Shown here: positions 26,130 through 35,530 of the stretch, one piece after another | How positions within the stretch are numbered: position 1 is the first letter of the stretch | How the letters are laid out: each line of letters starts with the position of its first letter | Assembly (NCBI GenBank): GCA_910586355.1 | Contig: CAJUHJ010000004.1 | Coordinates: forward strand, 1 to 64,000 | Direction: 5' to 3' | Length of the DNA stretch: 64,000 nt | Origin: an uncultured Lachnospiraceae bacterium | GTDB taxonomy: Bacteria; Bacillota; Clostridia; Lachnospirales; Lachnospiraceae | Program-made: the position numbers and the translations under genes | Notes under the pieces: generated by a model | Seen by the model: only the letters and a program-made list of their open reading frames with translations | Told to the model about the DNA's origin: nothing | Databases searched by the model: none

Positions 26130-27818
26130 CTATAACACAAATTTATTAACAATGCCCTCTAATTGCCCTACGCATTCCTCACATTCCGCTGCAATGTCAT
26201 TCGTCTCTCCTGCTTTTTGTGCCATAGTTCCTGTTTTTTCTGCAATATCTGTAATGCCCACGGCAGATTCTCCAACGGTATGATTAATGCCGTCCAGCGC
26301 ATTTACAATATTATCAATCGAATCGGCCAATTCTTTCACAGCGCTTCGCACATTCTCCATATTTCCTTTAAATGTATCTGCATCTTCCCGATATTGTTCA
26401 CTGACCTGTTCAAACTCCTTGTAATCAGCTACCACAGTATTCTCCAAAAATCTCGTCGTCTCTTCTAAACAACCGGACATATTAGATACGGCCAGAACGA
26501 CGTCTTGTACAATAACATTGATATCCGCAATCGCCCCGGAAGTCTGGTTTGCCAGATTTCCGATTTCCGTTGCTACAACCGCAAAACCGCGTCCTGCTTC
26601 ACCTGCCCTTGCCGCTTCTATTGAGGCATTCAATGCAAGGAGCCCCGTCTGGGAAGAAATCTGCATAATCGTCCCTGTCAATTCATTGATTCTGTCTACC
26701 GCTTTAGAATCCCGAATCGCCTGTTCCGATTTTTCTTTGACATTTCGGTACATCTCCATTGTCTTACTGCTTGCCGTAACTGTTTTGGCTTTCAGATCTT
26801 CTGCACGATCCATTATCTCTTTCGAAACATCTGCGCCGTCGCTTGCGATGGAGTGAATATTTTTAGCGCCGTCGCGAATCGTTCCCGCACTCTCATTCAT
26901 CATTGCCGTTGCAGCGGCCGCCTCCTGCATACCGGCTGCTAATTGTTCGCTGGTCGCTGAATTATCGGAACACATACGATAAATCGTATCTGTAACCTTC
27001 TCCATGCTTTCCACACTATTTGTAATCTGGCTGCTTGCCTGATCTAAATCAGCCACCATTTCTTTTAAATTCTTCCTCATCAAGCGGACTGCCTGCGCCA
27101 TTTTTCCCGTTTCATCTTTTCTGCTGCACAGTTTATTGCTTCTTGGATTTGGCCTAAAATCCATCTCAGAAGTATTGTGGATTATTTCAGTCAAATGCTC
27201 TATTGGCCTGCAGATGATTTTACTGACCACATATCCGACAATCACACAGCCAGCCATGACAATCAGCGATAAACGGACTAGCCAGAATACAAGCGTACTG
27301 ATTGGGTTCATAATTTCATCCTGGTCGGCTGTCGCTACCACAATTTTATTATCGTCCGTCAAAGAATACGCCGCATATTTTTTCGTGCCCTGAAAATCGT
27401 ATGTAATCACTGAATCTTCTGGTTTACTTCCTTCGTGGAGCATTGTAACAACCGCTGCTACCGCAGCATTTTCTACTTTCTGCCCAATTTTGTCCGGCGA
27501 CGGATGATACAGCATAATTCCGTCTGAATCTACCATATAAACATAGGAGGAATCAACGCCCTCCATTTTAATTCCAGATAAAATTTCAGTATACACTTCC
27601 GTATTTCTCGAATCTTCCGGAAGATTTCCAATCATACCTCTTGCCGCAGTCGCAAGGCTTAAAATATAATTTTCATTGACCTCTCCAAGTATTTGACGCA
27701 TCCTTGTACTAACGCCTGTTAAATTGGTCATCACGGACAATGCAATCACCCCGATCACAAGCGCAAGTACACGCGTTGTAATGGAATGAATAAATGAAAC
27801 TTTTCTTTTTTCTCTCAT
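26130..27818 (-). CDS. Methyl-accepting chemotaxis protein
   Basis: Transmembrane chemoreceptor of 562 residues. Helices lie near residues 12-32 and 183-207 and flank an external Cache-like sensor domain (SSYVYMVDSDGIMLYHPSPDKIGQKV). A HAMP linker follows (about 208-265). The long cytoplasmic helical hairpin has the hallmark tip ISSQTGLLALNASIEAARAGEAGRGFAVVA. A C-terminal pentapeptide tether is not evident. A TGTTATAAT extended -10 lies about 42 bp before the ATG. No flagellar or che genes are nearby, so the partner system and ligand are unknown. Confidence 0.93.
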   Translation of the reverse strand: MREKRKVSFIHSITTRVLALVIGVIALSVMTNLTGVSTRMRQILGEVNENYILSLATAARGMIGNLPEDSRNTEVYTEILSGIKMEGVDSSYVYMVDSDGIMLYHPSPDKIGQKVENAAVAAVVTMLHEGSKPEDSVITYDFQGTKKYAAYSLTDDNKIVVATADQDEIMNPISTLVFWLVRLSLIVMAGCVIVGYVVSKIICRPIEHLTEIIHNTSEMDFRPNPRSNKLCSRKDETGKMAQAVRLMRKNLKEMVADLDQASSQITNSVESMEKVTDTIYRMCSDNSATSEQLAAGMQEAAAATAMMNESAGTIRDGAKNIHSIASDGADVSKEIMDRAEDLKAKTVTASSKTMEMYRNVKEKSEQAIRDSKAVDRINELTGTIMQISSQTGLLALNASIEAARAGEAGRGFAVVATEIGNLANQTSGAIADINVIVQDVVLAVSNMSGCLEETTRFLENTVVADYKEFEQVSEQYREDADTFKGNMENVRSAVKELADSIDNIVNALDGINHTVGESAVGITDIAEKTGTMAQKAGETNDIAAECEECVGQLEGIVNKFVL

Positions 27819-27890
27819 AAAAACCCGTCCTCTCTTGTATGTATCAACAATACAAATAAATTATAACACATCTGATAGATGATGAAAACC

Positions 27891-28061
27891 TTACATCTGA
27901 TGTTTCACAATTTTATATTCATCACCATTTTTAAAATAAGGACAGCATTTATATTTATGACTGTAAAATCTTGCTATATCGTCCTCATCCAAATTTACAG
28001 TACAATAATACTCATCCATCTCTTCGTCATAAGCATTATATGCACAATACTCACATTCCAT
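27891..28061 (-). CDS. Small Cys-rich protein, DUF6472-like
   Basis: A 56-codon frame, ATG at 28061, starting five bases after the stop of the lipid kinase gene. It reads MECEYCAYNAYDEEMDEYY, then CTVNLDEDDIARF, and ends CCPYFKNGDEYKIVKHQM. Cys pairs (CEYC and KCCP) and many acidic residues suggest a small metal-binding protein. It matches my recollection of the DUF6472 family of Lachnospiraceae. An AAAGCAGG site precedes it within the end of the kinase gene, so the two are probably coupled. Function unknown. Confidence 0.7.
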   Translation of the reverse strand: MECEYCAYNAYDEEMDEYYCTVNLDEDDIARFYSHKYKCCPYFKNGDEYKIVKHQM

Positions 28062-28065
28062 TTAT

Positions 28066-28959
28066 TCACCTGCTTTTCTTTACCATAATTTCAAGCGCCT
28101 GTCTTATATTGCGTATCGTTACCTCATGGAGGCTGCCCCCATATTCGCCGTCAAGCGTCCAGGAAACATTTTCCTCTGACAAAAATGTAATACAGTCGCT
28201 TTTAAATGAATAAATCAAATCCGTATCGTCAATCAGATTTGTCAATGAACCTAAAATTGCATTCAGTTCTACGATATTTTTCGGCATACGAATCAATGTG
28301 ACTTCAAACTTTCCATCATTTAACAAGACATTTTTACCCGTCATATTTTTAAAACCGCCTACGGAATTAGAATTTGTAATCATTCCATAAATAAATTCGT
28401 CTTCAATTACCCTTCCTGCACATTCTACGCGAAGGTGATAAGACGTAATATCCGTTAAACTTTTCACACCTTCCAAAAGATAAGCGGCATGGCCCAAAAT
28501 ATTTTTCCATTCCTGCCTTGTCTTGTAGGAAACTGCCGTAAACATTCCAAATGCCGCGACATAGACAAACGGTTTTTGATTGAACATACCTATATCGCAT
28601 GCAAACTTCTGTCCACTGACTGCAATTTCCGCCGCTTTCACCATATCTTTTGGTATTTTTAAGGAATTGGCAAAATCATTTGTACTTCCAGCCGGTATAT
28701 ATCCCAATGGTATTTTTTTTCCAGAAAGCATCATGCCGCTGACTGCCTCGTCAAGCGTTCCGTCTCCGCCGCTGCATACGATAAGATCAAATTCTCCCGC
28801 GCGTTTTTGAACCATTTTTAACGCGTCGCGTTTCGCCTGCGTCGGATAAATTGTCACATCATATCCTTTTTTTACCATCAAATCTACAATCTGCAAAAGC
28901 CTGCCTTTGATTTGCGCCTTTCCCGCATGGGGATTTAATATAAATAAAAGTTTTTTCAT
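28066..28959 (-). CDS. Diacylglycerol kinase family lipid kinase
   Basis: Cytosolic or peripheral lipid kinase of the DgkB/YegS fold, 297 residues. The nucleotide-binding motif VCSGGDGTLDEAVSG lies near residues 60-74, followed by the family's GYIPAGSTNDFANSL. N-terminal LLFILNPHAGK is the expected start. It would phosphorylate diacylglycerol or a related lipid with ATP, recycling it for phospholipid synthesis; the exact substrate is unproven. It follows whiA by 14 bp and is followed by a small Cys-rich protein. Confidence 0.9.
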   Translation of the reverse strand: MKKLLFILNPHAGKAQIKGRLLQIVDLMVKKGYDVTIYPTQAKRDALKMVQKRAGEFDLIVCSGGDGTLDEAVSGMMLSGKKIPLGYIPAGSTNDFANSLKIPKDMVKAAEIAVSGQKFACDIGMFNQKPFVYVAAFGMFTAVSYKTRQEWKNILGHAAYLLEGVKSLTDITSYHLRVECAGRVIEDEFIYGMITNSNSVGGFKNMTGKNVLLNDGKFEVTLIRMPKNIVELNAILGSLTNLIDDTDLIYSFKSDCITFLSEENVSWTLDGEYGGSLHEVTIRNIRQALEIMVKKSR

Positions 28960-28973
28960 TGTATTTTTACGCC

Positions 28974-29852
28974 TTACCTCTCCAAATCTATCCCCGCCGC
29001 TATTTCAGATATGCGCCGCAGCCTGTGGTTTACTCCGGATTTTCCAACTGGGGGATCTAAGTATGTTCCAAGTTCTTTTAAAGACACATCCGGATATTCC
29101 AAACGAAGCCCCGCTACTTCTCTCAGATGTTTTGGAAGGCTTTCCAATCCTTTTGTATTCTTTATAAAAAGAATATCTTCCACCTGACGGACAGCCGCGC
29201 TTACTGTTTTGTTGATATTCGCCGTTTCACAATTGACCTGCCGGTTGACAAAATTGCGCATTTCTTTGACAATTCTGACATTCTCCAAATTCATTAACGC
29301 CACATGCGCTTCCATTATATTCAGCAAATCAACAATATGCGCCCCCTCTTTGACATAGACTACCTGATGGTTTTTGCGTTCCACCATACGAGCGTCTACT
29401 CCAAAACTTTGCATCACATTCGATAGCTGACGCGCTTTTTCTTTTGTGCCGCAGACAATCTCAAAATGATATGCTTTTTGAGGATTGCTTACAGACCCGC
29501 AAGCCAAAAACGCTCCCCGAATAAATGCCCGGCGGCAGCAGCTTTGCTGAATCAAAAGCCCGTCTGTCAAATCCAGGCTTTTCAAACAATTCTTTGGAAC
29601 ATCCCACATTTTCACACTTTCCAAAATCGTAAGCGCCTCTGCATTTTTTGTCTGGAATAACTGCTGTAAAAGAAGCTGGTATTTTTCTTGCAGCGCAGCG
29701 TTTAACGAGTCTATTGTAAGCCTAAGCCCGCCGTCTATCCGGCTTAATTTTCCAGAAAAACTAACAATCGCCGACAGTTCGGCAAGCTGGCAGTGCCTGG
29801 CTTTTCCTGCCTGCTTGGCCAGTTCTTTTTTTACATCGCTTGAAAATGACAT
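28974..29852 (-). CDS. whiA: DNA-binding protein WhiA
   Basis: WhiA combines an N-terminal LAGLIDADG-like domain, catalytically inactive, with a C-terminal helix-turn-helix. It affects cell division and sporulation in Gram-positive bacteria. The 292-residue product starts MSFSSDVKKELAK and has the conserved RRAFIRGAFLACGSVSNPQKAYHFE stretch (split: RRAFIRGAFL, ACGSVSNPQ). It ends with the DNA-binding part RLEYPDVSLKELGTYLDPPVGKSGVNHRLRR. It lies one base after the rapZ stop, the usual pairing, though yvcK, which often sits between them, is absent. Confidence 0.95.
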   Translation of the reverse strand: MSFSSDVKKELAKQAGKARHCQLAELSAIVSFSGKLSRIDGGLRLTIDSLNAALQEKYQLLLQQLFQTKNAEALTILESVKMWDVPKNCLKSLDLTDGLLIQQSCCRRAFIRGAFLACGSVSNPQKAYHFEIVCGTKEKARQLSNVMQSFGVDARMVERKNHQVVYVKEGAHIVDLLNIMEAHVALMNLENVRIVKEMRNFVNRQVNCETANINKTVSAAVRQVEDILFIKNTKGLESLPKHLREVAGLRLEYPDVSLKELGTYLDPPVGKSGVNHRLRRISEIAAGIDLER

Positions 29853-29853
29853 A

Positions 29854-30726
29854 TTACTTCCTCAATGTATCTTTATCAATATCCCTGTGCTCAATTTTCA
29901 GCCCATATTCATTTCGGTTGGAAATACGTTTGTATAATTCATTTGCCAACGTTACAGAACGGTGCTTCCCGCCAGTACACCCTATACTAATCACAAGCTG
30001 GTTTTTTCCTTCTACTATATATTTGGGAATCAAAAAATCTACCATATCCGTTAATTTTTCTAAAAAAATATGCGCTTCCTCAAATTGCAGCACATACTCT
30101 TGAATTTCTTTATCGTTACCGCTTTTTGCTCTTAATCCATCTATATAATAAGGATTCGGAAGAAAACGCACATCAAATACCAAATCCGAATCTGCCGGAA
30201 TTCCATACTTAAAACCAAATGATAAAATTGTAATAAATAAACTTTTATAATCCTGCTGGTTGACAAAGATTTTATCTAATTCTGCCCGAAGCTCTCTTGT
30301 CAAAAGGCGGCTGGTGTCAATAATATAATCTGCCCGCAAACGTAAAAAAGTAAGCCTTTCCCGCTCTGCTGCAATTCCAGTTTCCACACGCGTCCCACCG
30401 GACAATGGATGATTACGTCTTGTTTCTTTATAACGCTTCACTAACACACCATCTTCTGCATCTAAAAACAAAATTTCAGGTTTTTGTCCATTTTGGTCCA
30501 TAAGTTCCAGTACTGCATGAAGCTCTGAAAGCGCCTTGCCATTTCGAATATCAATCCCAATTGCAAATTTCTGCAGCTCCTCCTGACTCGTCTCTGAAAG
30601 TTCTATAAACTTCTCCAAAAGAGGCACTGGAAGATTGTCTACACAATAAAAACCAATATCTTCCATCATTTTTAGAGCCGTACTCTTTCCCGCTCCCGAC
30701 ATTCCAGTCAAAATTACTAATTTCAA
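29854..30726 (-). CDS. rapZ: RNase adapter protein RapZ (YvcJ family)
   Basis: Nucleotide-binding protein of 290 residues. Walker A GMSGAGKSTA is at residues 8-17, and the C-terminal domain has the conserved SIGCTGGKHRSVTLA. In E. coli the homologue directs small-RNA decay; in Firmicutes it is linked to nucleotide signalling and competence, and its role there is less clear. The start is TTG at 30726 behind AGGGGGA, seven bases away. It lies between murB and whiA in a compact run of same-strand genes. Confidence 0.94.
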   Translation of the reverse strand: MKLVILTGMSGAGKSTALKMMEDIGFYCVDNLPVPLLEKFIELSETSQEELQKFAIGIDIRNGKALSELHAVLELMDQNGQKPEILFLDAEDGVLVKRYKETRRNHPLSGGTRVETGIAAERERLTFLRLRADYIIDTSRLLTRELRAELDKIFVNQQDYKSLFITILSFGFKYGIPADSDLVFDVRFLPNPYYIDGLRAKSGNDKEIQEYVLQFEEAHIFLEKLTDMVDFLIPKYIVEGKNQLVISIGCTGGKHRSVTLANELYKRISNRNEYGLKIEHRDIDKDTLRK

Positions 30727-30766
30727 GCCTAAATCCCCCTGTTCTTTTGTAAGCCGGCCTGTACTC

Positions 30767-31672
30767 TTAAAATTCCCCCAGCAGCTTTACTTCTGTCTGC
30801 AATTCTACTCCGAACTGTTCTTTTACTGTTTTTTGTATATGCTGTATCAAAGCCAAAATATCAGCCGCCGTTGCCCCGCCTTTGTTTATGACAAATCCGC
30901 AATGCTTTTCTGATACCTGGGCTCCTCCAACCAAAGCGCCGGAAAGTCCGGCGTCCATAATTAATTTTCCTGCAAAATAACCTTCTGGACGTTTAAAGGT
31001 ACTGCCCGCACTTGGATATTCAAGCGGCTGTTTTTTTACGCGCTGCTCTTTGAGTTCCTCCATCTTTTGAATAATACGCTCTGGCTTCGATTTATGTAAA
31101 CAAAGTGTTACAGAAATCACCAGATACTCATTTTCCGCCGCACAGCTGTGACGATAAGCAAATTCCATTTGGTCGTTGGAAAGTTCTAACACTGTCCCAT
31201 CTTTTTTTAAAACCGTCACGGAATGGACAATGTCTTTCATCTCACCGCCATAAGCGCCGGCATTCATTACAACAGCCCCGCCGATACTTCCTGGTATCCC
31301 GGCAGCAAACTCCATGCCGGAAAGCCCTTCTTTGTATGCCGCATATGAAACTTTGGAAAGAAGCGCTCCCGCCTGCGCCGTCACGTACTCTTTTGTGATA
31401 CAAACATCCGCCAGTTGTTTTCCCATTTCTATTACCACGCCGCGGACGCCTTTATCTGCAACTAATAGATTACTTCCGTTGCCAATCACTGTTACCGGAA
31501 CTTTATGGCTATGCAAACACCTCATCACTTCCGGGAGTGATTCTGCCGTCGGCTGCAATAATATATCTGCCGGACCGCCGACACGAAATGTCGTATGGCG
31601 GTCCATTGGCTCATTCTGTAATATTTGTTCTTTTTTTAATATCCGTTCTAATTCTTTTTGTACTGTTTCCAC
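30767..31672 (-). CDS. murB: UDP-N-acetylenolpyruvoylglucosamine reductase
   Basis: FAD enzyme that makes UDP-MurNAc, the second committed step of peptidoglycan synthesis. The 301-residue product has FAD-binding motifs TTFRVGGPADIL and VIGNGSNLLV and the GIPGSIGGAVVMNAGAYGGE loop. FAYRHS follows, then the catalytic serine in YPSAGSTFKRP and the C-terminal LQTEVKLLGEF. These fit the type II MurB of Gram-positives. The start is GTG at 31672, six bases after the stop of the aminopeptidase gene. Confidence 0.96.
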   Translation of the reverse strand: METVQKELERILKKEQILQNEPMDRHTTFRVGGPADILLQPTAESLPEVMRCLHSHKVPVTVIGNGSNLLVADKGVRGVVIEMGKQLADVCITKEYVTAQAGALLSKVSYAAYKEGLSGMEFAAGIPGSIGGAVVMNAGAYGGEMKDIVHSVTVLKKDGTVLELSNDQMEFAYRHSCAAENEYLVISVTLCLHKSKPERIIQKMEELKEQRVKKQPLEYPSAGSTFKRPEGYFAGKLIMDAGLSGALVGGAQVSEKHCGFVINKGGATAADILALIQHIQKTVKEQFGVELQTEVKLLGEF

Positions 31673-31678
31673 TCTGCT

Positions 31679-33085
31679 TTACGCCTCTTTTAAAAATGCC
31701 TGATACCCCAACAATGCCTCATATAAATCTACTTTACTGATAATTTCCCACGGCGCATGCATATTCAGTACCGCAACGCCGCTGTCAATGACCTGCATCC
31801 CATAATTTGCCAAAATATATGCTATCGTTCCGCCGCCGCCCTGATCGACTTTACCAAGTTCCGACGTCTGAAACGTAATCTTTTTCTGGTCTAATATATG
31901 ACGGATTTTCGCCATGTATTCTGCATTTGCATCATTGGAGCCGCTCTTTCCCCTGGAACCCGTATATTTGTTAAATACAAGACCCTTTCCGAAATACGCT
32001 GCATTACGCTTTTCTGTTACCTCCGGATAATTTGGATCAAAAGCAGCGCTGACATCCGAAGAAAGCATACTGGAATTACGCATTGCACGACGCAGGGAAA
32101 TTTCGGAATAGCCGCCCAAAAGATTCAAAATTTCAGCGACTGTATCTTCAAAAAACCTGGACTGCATACCCGTCGCTCCCACACTTCCGATTTCTTCTTT
32201 ATCTACTAAAAGACAAACGCTGGTTTTTTCTGGTTTCTGCATTTCTAAAATCGCCCGAAAAGACGGATACGCGCACACCCTGTCGTCATGTCCATACCCC
32301 ATAATCATGCTGCGGTCAAATCCGTAATCCCTTGCTTCGCCTGCCGGAACGACTTCTAACTCCGCAGAAAGAAAGTCCTCTTCTTCAATCTGGTACATAT
32401 CCTTTAAAATACGCAGAATATTTTTCTTTACGGTTTCTTTGGCGTCTTCTTTTTCTTCTTCTGTTTTCAAAGGAATACTGCCGATTAAAAGATCCAGTTT
32501 TTCTCCTTCTACGACTTTTGCCGCTTTTTTCTCCAGCTGTTCTCCGGAAAGATGGATTAATAAATCACTAATTCCAAATACCGGGTCATTTGGCTTATCC
32601 CCAATATTTACCGTTTGTACTGTGCCGTCTTTTTTTGCAAAAACGCCATGAATGGCAAGCGGCATTGTCACCCACTGGTATTTTTTCACTCCGCCGTAGT
32701 AATGCGTATCAAACATTGCCATTTCCGTATCTTCATACAAAGGCACCTGTTTTAAATCCAGTCTCGGCGAATCTATATGAGCGCCTAAAATATTCATGCC
32801 CTTTTCCAAATCCTGCGTTCCAATGACAAAAAGAGCCATCGCCTTTCCCATTTGGCTGACATAAATTTTTTCTCCGGCTTTTACCTGGGTCCCTTGTGCC
32901 ATCCGCTCTTCTAATGAAATAAACCCAGCCTTTTTTGCCAATGCTTCAAATTCCTGCACACATTCTCTTTCTGTTTTACATTTTGAAATAAACTTCCGGT
33001 AATCTTCCGCAAAATCCATTACATTTTTTCTGTCTTTTCCTTCGGGATATTTTTCCCAAGCATTTTTGTTTTCCATACCTGTCAA
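31679..33085 (-). CDS. M18 family aminopeptidase
   Basis: Zinc aminopeptidase of the M18 family (aminopeptidase I), cytoplasmic, 468 residues. Metal and catalytic motifs include ILGAHIDSPRLDLKQ near the N-terminal third, VDKEEIGSVGATGMQ, and a C-terminal NMHAPWEIISKVD. The frame begins TTG-ACA-GGT-ATG; the TTG at 33085 is best placed behind AGGAAAG, while the ATG three codons later is 16 bases away. It lies between hprK and murB and likely contributes to peptide turnover. Confidence 0.9.
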   Translation of the reverse strand: MTGMENKNAWEKYPEGKDRKNVMDFAEDYRKFISKCKTERECVQEFEALAKKAGFISLEERMAQGTQVKAGEKIYVSQMGKAMALFVIGTQDLEKGMNILGAHIDSPRLDLKQVPLYEDTEMAMFDTHYYGGVKKYQWVTMPLAIHGVFAKKDGTVQTVNIGDKPNDPVFGISDLLIHLSGEQLEKKAAKVVEGEKLDLLIGSIPLKTEEEKEDAKETVKKNILRILKDMYQIEEEDFLSAELEVVPAGEARDYGFDRSMIMGYGHDDRVCAYPSFRAILEMQKPEKTSVCLLVDKEEIGSVGATGMQSRFFEDTVAEILNLLGGYSEISLRRAMRNSSMLSSDVSAAFDPNYPEVTEKRNAAYFGKGLVFNKYTGSRGKSGSNDANAEYMAKIRHILDQKKITFQTSELGKVDQGGGGTIAYILANYGMQVIDSGVAVLNMHAPWEIISKVDLYEALLGYQAFLKEA

Positions 33086-33094
33086 TCTTCTTTC

Positions 33095-34030
33095 CTATTC
33101 ATCTTCATCATTTTTTGCAAAGTTTGCCTGAACGCGCCGGTAAAGCTCCTGCGCAGCATTATACCCCATCTTTTTCTGACGGTGGTTGACTGCCGCCGCT
33201 TCACAAATCACCGCAAGGTTTCTGCCCGGACGAATCGGCAAAGAATGGCATACGACCTGATTCCCCAAAATCTCTGTATACTCTTCTTCCATTCCGAACC
33301 GGTCATAATTATTTTCTTTTTTCCAATCGGAAAGTTTAATCACCAAATCAATGTTTTGTTTTTCTTTGACACATTCCACGCCAAACAGCGTTTTCACATT
33401 GATTATACCTATGCCGCGCAGCTCAATAAAATATCTGGTAATCTCCGGTGAAGTCCCTACCAGGGTATGCTCATTAATCTTACGAATCTCGACCACGTCA
33501 TCCGTCACAAGACGATGCCCCCTCTTTACCAGTTCCAAAGCCGCTTCACTCTTACCAATACCGCTTTCTCCCATAATCAAAAGACCTTCCCCATAGACGT
33601 CCACCAATACTCCATGAATGGTAATGCAGGGAGCTAACTCTTCTGTCAAAATATTGATAAGTTCCGCCATAAATTCGGAGGTGGCCTGCTCTGTGCCAAA
33701 CACCGGCACCCCATTCCGGTTTGCTGCATCTAAAAACATAGGATCCGGCTCAAATCCACGACAGAAAATAACGCATGGAATATCAAAAGAAAGAAACGCA
33801 TCATATAATTCCATACGCTCTTTTTCTGTTTTCTTCTGCAGATTCACATATTCGACCGTTCCAATAATTTCAACACGGAGCTGTTCAAAATGCTCAAAAA
33901 AACCGTTTAACTGCAATGCCGGACGGTTTACATCTGAAGTCACGATTTTATGGTCATTCAAATTAATGCCGGTTGTAAAATTGTTCAGCTGCATTTTCTT
34001 TGCAATTTTTGCTACACTAACACCTTCCAT
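33095..34030 (-). CDS. hprK: HPr kinase/phosphorylase
   Basis: Phosphorylates Ser46 of HPr in response to glycolytic intermediates and removes it with phosphate, the trigger of carbon catabolite repression with CcpA in Firmicutes. The 311-residue product has Walker A MGESGIGKSEAAL and LVTDDVVEIRK. The C-terminal signature RPGRNLAVICEAAAVNHRQKKMGYNAAQE completes it (given here as RPGRNLAVICEAA and VNHRQKKMGYNAA). It heads the hprK-aminopeptidase-murB-rapZ-whiA run, behind its own promoter and a clear AAAGGAG. Confidence 0.96.
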   Translation of the reverse strand: MEGVSVAKIAKKMQLNNFTTGINLNDHKIVTSDVNRPALQLNGFFEHFEQLRVEIIGTVEYVNLQKKTEKERMELYDAFLSFDIPCVIFCRGFEPDPMFLDAANRNGVPVFGTEQATSEFMAELINILTEELAPCITIHGVLVDVYGEGLLIMGESGIGKSEAALELVKRGHRLVTDDVVEIRKINEHTLVGTSPEITRYFIELRGIGIINVKTLFGVECVKEKQNIDLVIKLSDWKKENNYDRFGMEEEYTEILGNQVVCHSLPIRPGRNLAVICEAAAVNHRQKKMGYNAAQELYRRVQANFAKNDEDE

Positions 34031-34077
34031 AAATAGCTTCTCCTTTACTCTGCATTTTTAGTCAATTTTGTGTGCTT

Positions 34078-34106
34078 AGTATAGCATATTTCGAATGTAT
34101 CAGCAA
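34078..34106 (-). promoter_or_regulatory. hprK promoter
   Basis: TTGCTG (34106-34101), 17-bp spacer, TATACT (34083-34078) with TG extension, 48 bp before the hprK ATG on the minus strand. Confidence 0.6.
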
Positions 34107-34130
34107 TACCAGGAGATATTTATGTTACGA

Positions 34131-34159
34131 AAAACCGATTCTAATCACACGAGTAATCG
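34131..34159 (-). terminator. Possible terminator after hsdS
   Basis: On the minus strand CGATTAC and GTGATT...AATCG form a short bulged hairpin followed by GTTTTT. It is weak, but placed just behind the hsdS stop and before the hprK promoter. Confidence 0.4.
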
Positions 34160-34164
34160 CATTT

Positions 34165-35469
34165 TTACATTTCAAGCGCATTTTCCTCATTTTTACGATT
34201 CGTCCCCAACTTCCCTTTAAAGGCATAAATTAGAATTGATTTTTTTATAACGCCAATTTGGGAAAGAAGATGATTTGATATGTCTTTTATTTTGATTTCT
34301 TTGGCAAAAATTTCGTCGAGTATTTTACTTATTGCTTTTTGTTCTGATATGGACGGCAGCCGTAAAGGATAGGTTTCTAAAAAACGTTTCGGAACTCGCT
34401 GCTGGCCTGCCGAGCCATTCATGGCAGCTTTCGCTTCGTCTCTAAAACACCTTGCGCGCACCAGATGATACAAATAACGGTTATATAACCTTTCCCCGCA
34501 TCGTAACACATAAAATTCGGTCGAACCATATCCAATCTGATTCACCAAATCTCCAATTACCGCCGATTTTCCGTTTTCCATACATGGCGTAATTTTGGCA
34601 AAAACAACGTCTCCTTTTGAAAAATTCATAAATCCGCTTCTAACCTCTTTTAACAATCTTATCTTTGGTTTTACAATTTCACCATTGACCTCTGACAATG
34701 CCGACATCGGGTAAAAGGAAACTTCTAAATCATCCGGTAAATTTTTTGTATTTATCTTATGAGGATTAATCTCGCACACATCCGATAAAACAACATCTTC
34801 CCAGCTGTCTGTCCCAATCCCATGCTGGTTTCTAAAACGCTGTGTCAGACCTCCGGTAAAAGCCTTAGATAATATTGCAGATTTACGAAGATCAAAACCT
34901 TCGACAGCCGTTTGTATCTTTTCTTTTGCTTCATCCAGTTTAGCAAATAAATTTTCAATACAGCCGACAATCCGCTGCTGTTCTGCAAAAGGCGGCAAAG
35001 GAATTTTAAATTGGGAAAATAAGGGATAATGCCTTCTGTATCCCAAATCGGGAATTTCAATAGACTGTAACGCATAATAGAAAGCCTTCGGCAGATAAAA
35101 AGAATTCGGCAGCAGCACTTTTATTCCGTCCGCTCCCTGTGCAAAAGGAAAATCAATATATTTGATACATCTTGTATGATCGCCAAAAATAACAACCGGC
35201 AATCGGCCTAAAAACGCCATATTCTCATCATCCGTATATCCGCTGACAAGTTCCTTCCCCTGATCGACTACGGCCAGCTTACCTTTTTTTAAATATGTTT
35301 TTCTTAAAACCTTCTTCCGGCTGTCCGTCTGGTTTTCAAACGAATCTAGCAAATAAATCCAACGCCAATTCCCCGGAACTTCATACGGCTGCTCCTCCGC
35401 CGGCACAAGCGCCCGTTTTAACTTTTCTTCAAGCTTTAGCTCTTTTGACGCTTTTTTACTTCCTGCCAT
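34165..35469 (-). CDS. hsdS: Orphan type I restriction-modification specificity subunit
   Basis: HsdS-type DNA-recognition protein, 434 residues. It has two target-recognition domains, about 30-150 and 225-385. Each is followed by a conserved helical spacer: QQRIVGCIENLFAKLDEAKEK and EQKAISKILDEIFAKEIKIKD. Each half would read one half of a split DNA target. No hsdM or hsdR is in the window; the only neighbour is a wrecked rhuM fragment upstream, a gene often embedded in type I loci. It has a good AAAGAGGTG site and an intact frame. It may serve a distant HsdM or be a remnant. Confidence 0.88.
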   Translation of the reverse strand: MAGSKKASKELKLEEKLKRALVPAEEQPYEVPGNWRWIYLLDSFENQTDSRKKVLRKTYLKKGKLAVVDQGKELVSGYTDDENMAFLGRLPVVIFGDHTRCIKYIDFPFAQGADGIKVLLPNSFYLPKAFYYALQSIEIPDLGYRRHYPLFSQFKIPLPPFAEQQRIVGCIENLFAKLDEAKEKIQTAVEGFDLRKSAILSKAFTGGLTQRFRNQHGIGTDSWEDVVLSDVCEINPHKINTKNLPDDLEVSFYPMSALSEVNGEIVKPKIRLLKEVRSGFMNFSKGDVVFAKITPCMENGKSAVIGDLVNQIGYGSTEFYVLRCGERLYNRYLYHLVRARCFRDEAKAAMNGSAGQQRVPKRFLETYPLRLPSISEQKAISKILDEIFAKEIKIKDISNHLLSQIGVIKKSILIYAFKGKLGTNRKNEENALEM

Positions 35470-35530
35470 AGCACACCTCTTTGCTTATAACTGTTCAATC
35501 TTTTGTAATGTTTTGGGATTCATTCTTGAT

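Noticed and set aside
27879..28088. Plus-strand hydrophobic frames at 27.9-28.2 kb
   Set aside because: They are antisense to the small Cys-rich gene at 27891-28061, which has a better start signal and a meaningful product.
34123..34221. Plus-strand 32-codon frame with an AGGAG-like site before hsdS's end
   Set aside because: It runs antisense into the hsdS 3' end, has no promoter or terminator of its own, and the product has no recognisable feature.
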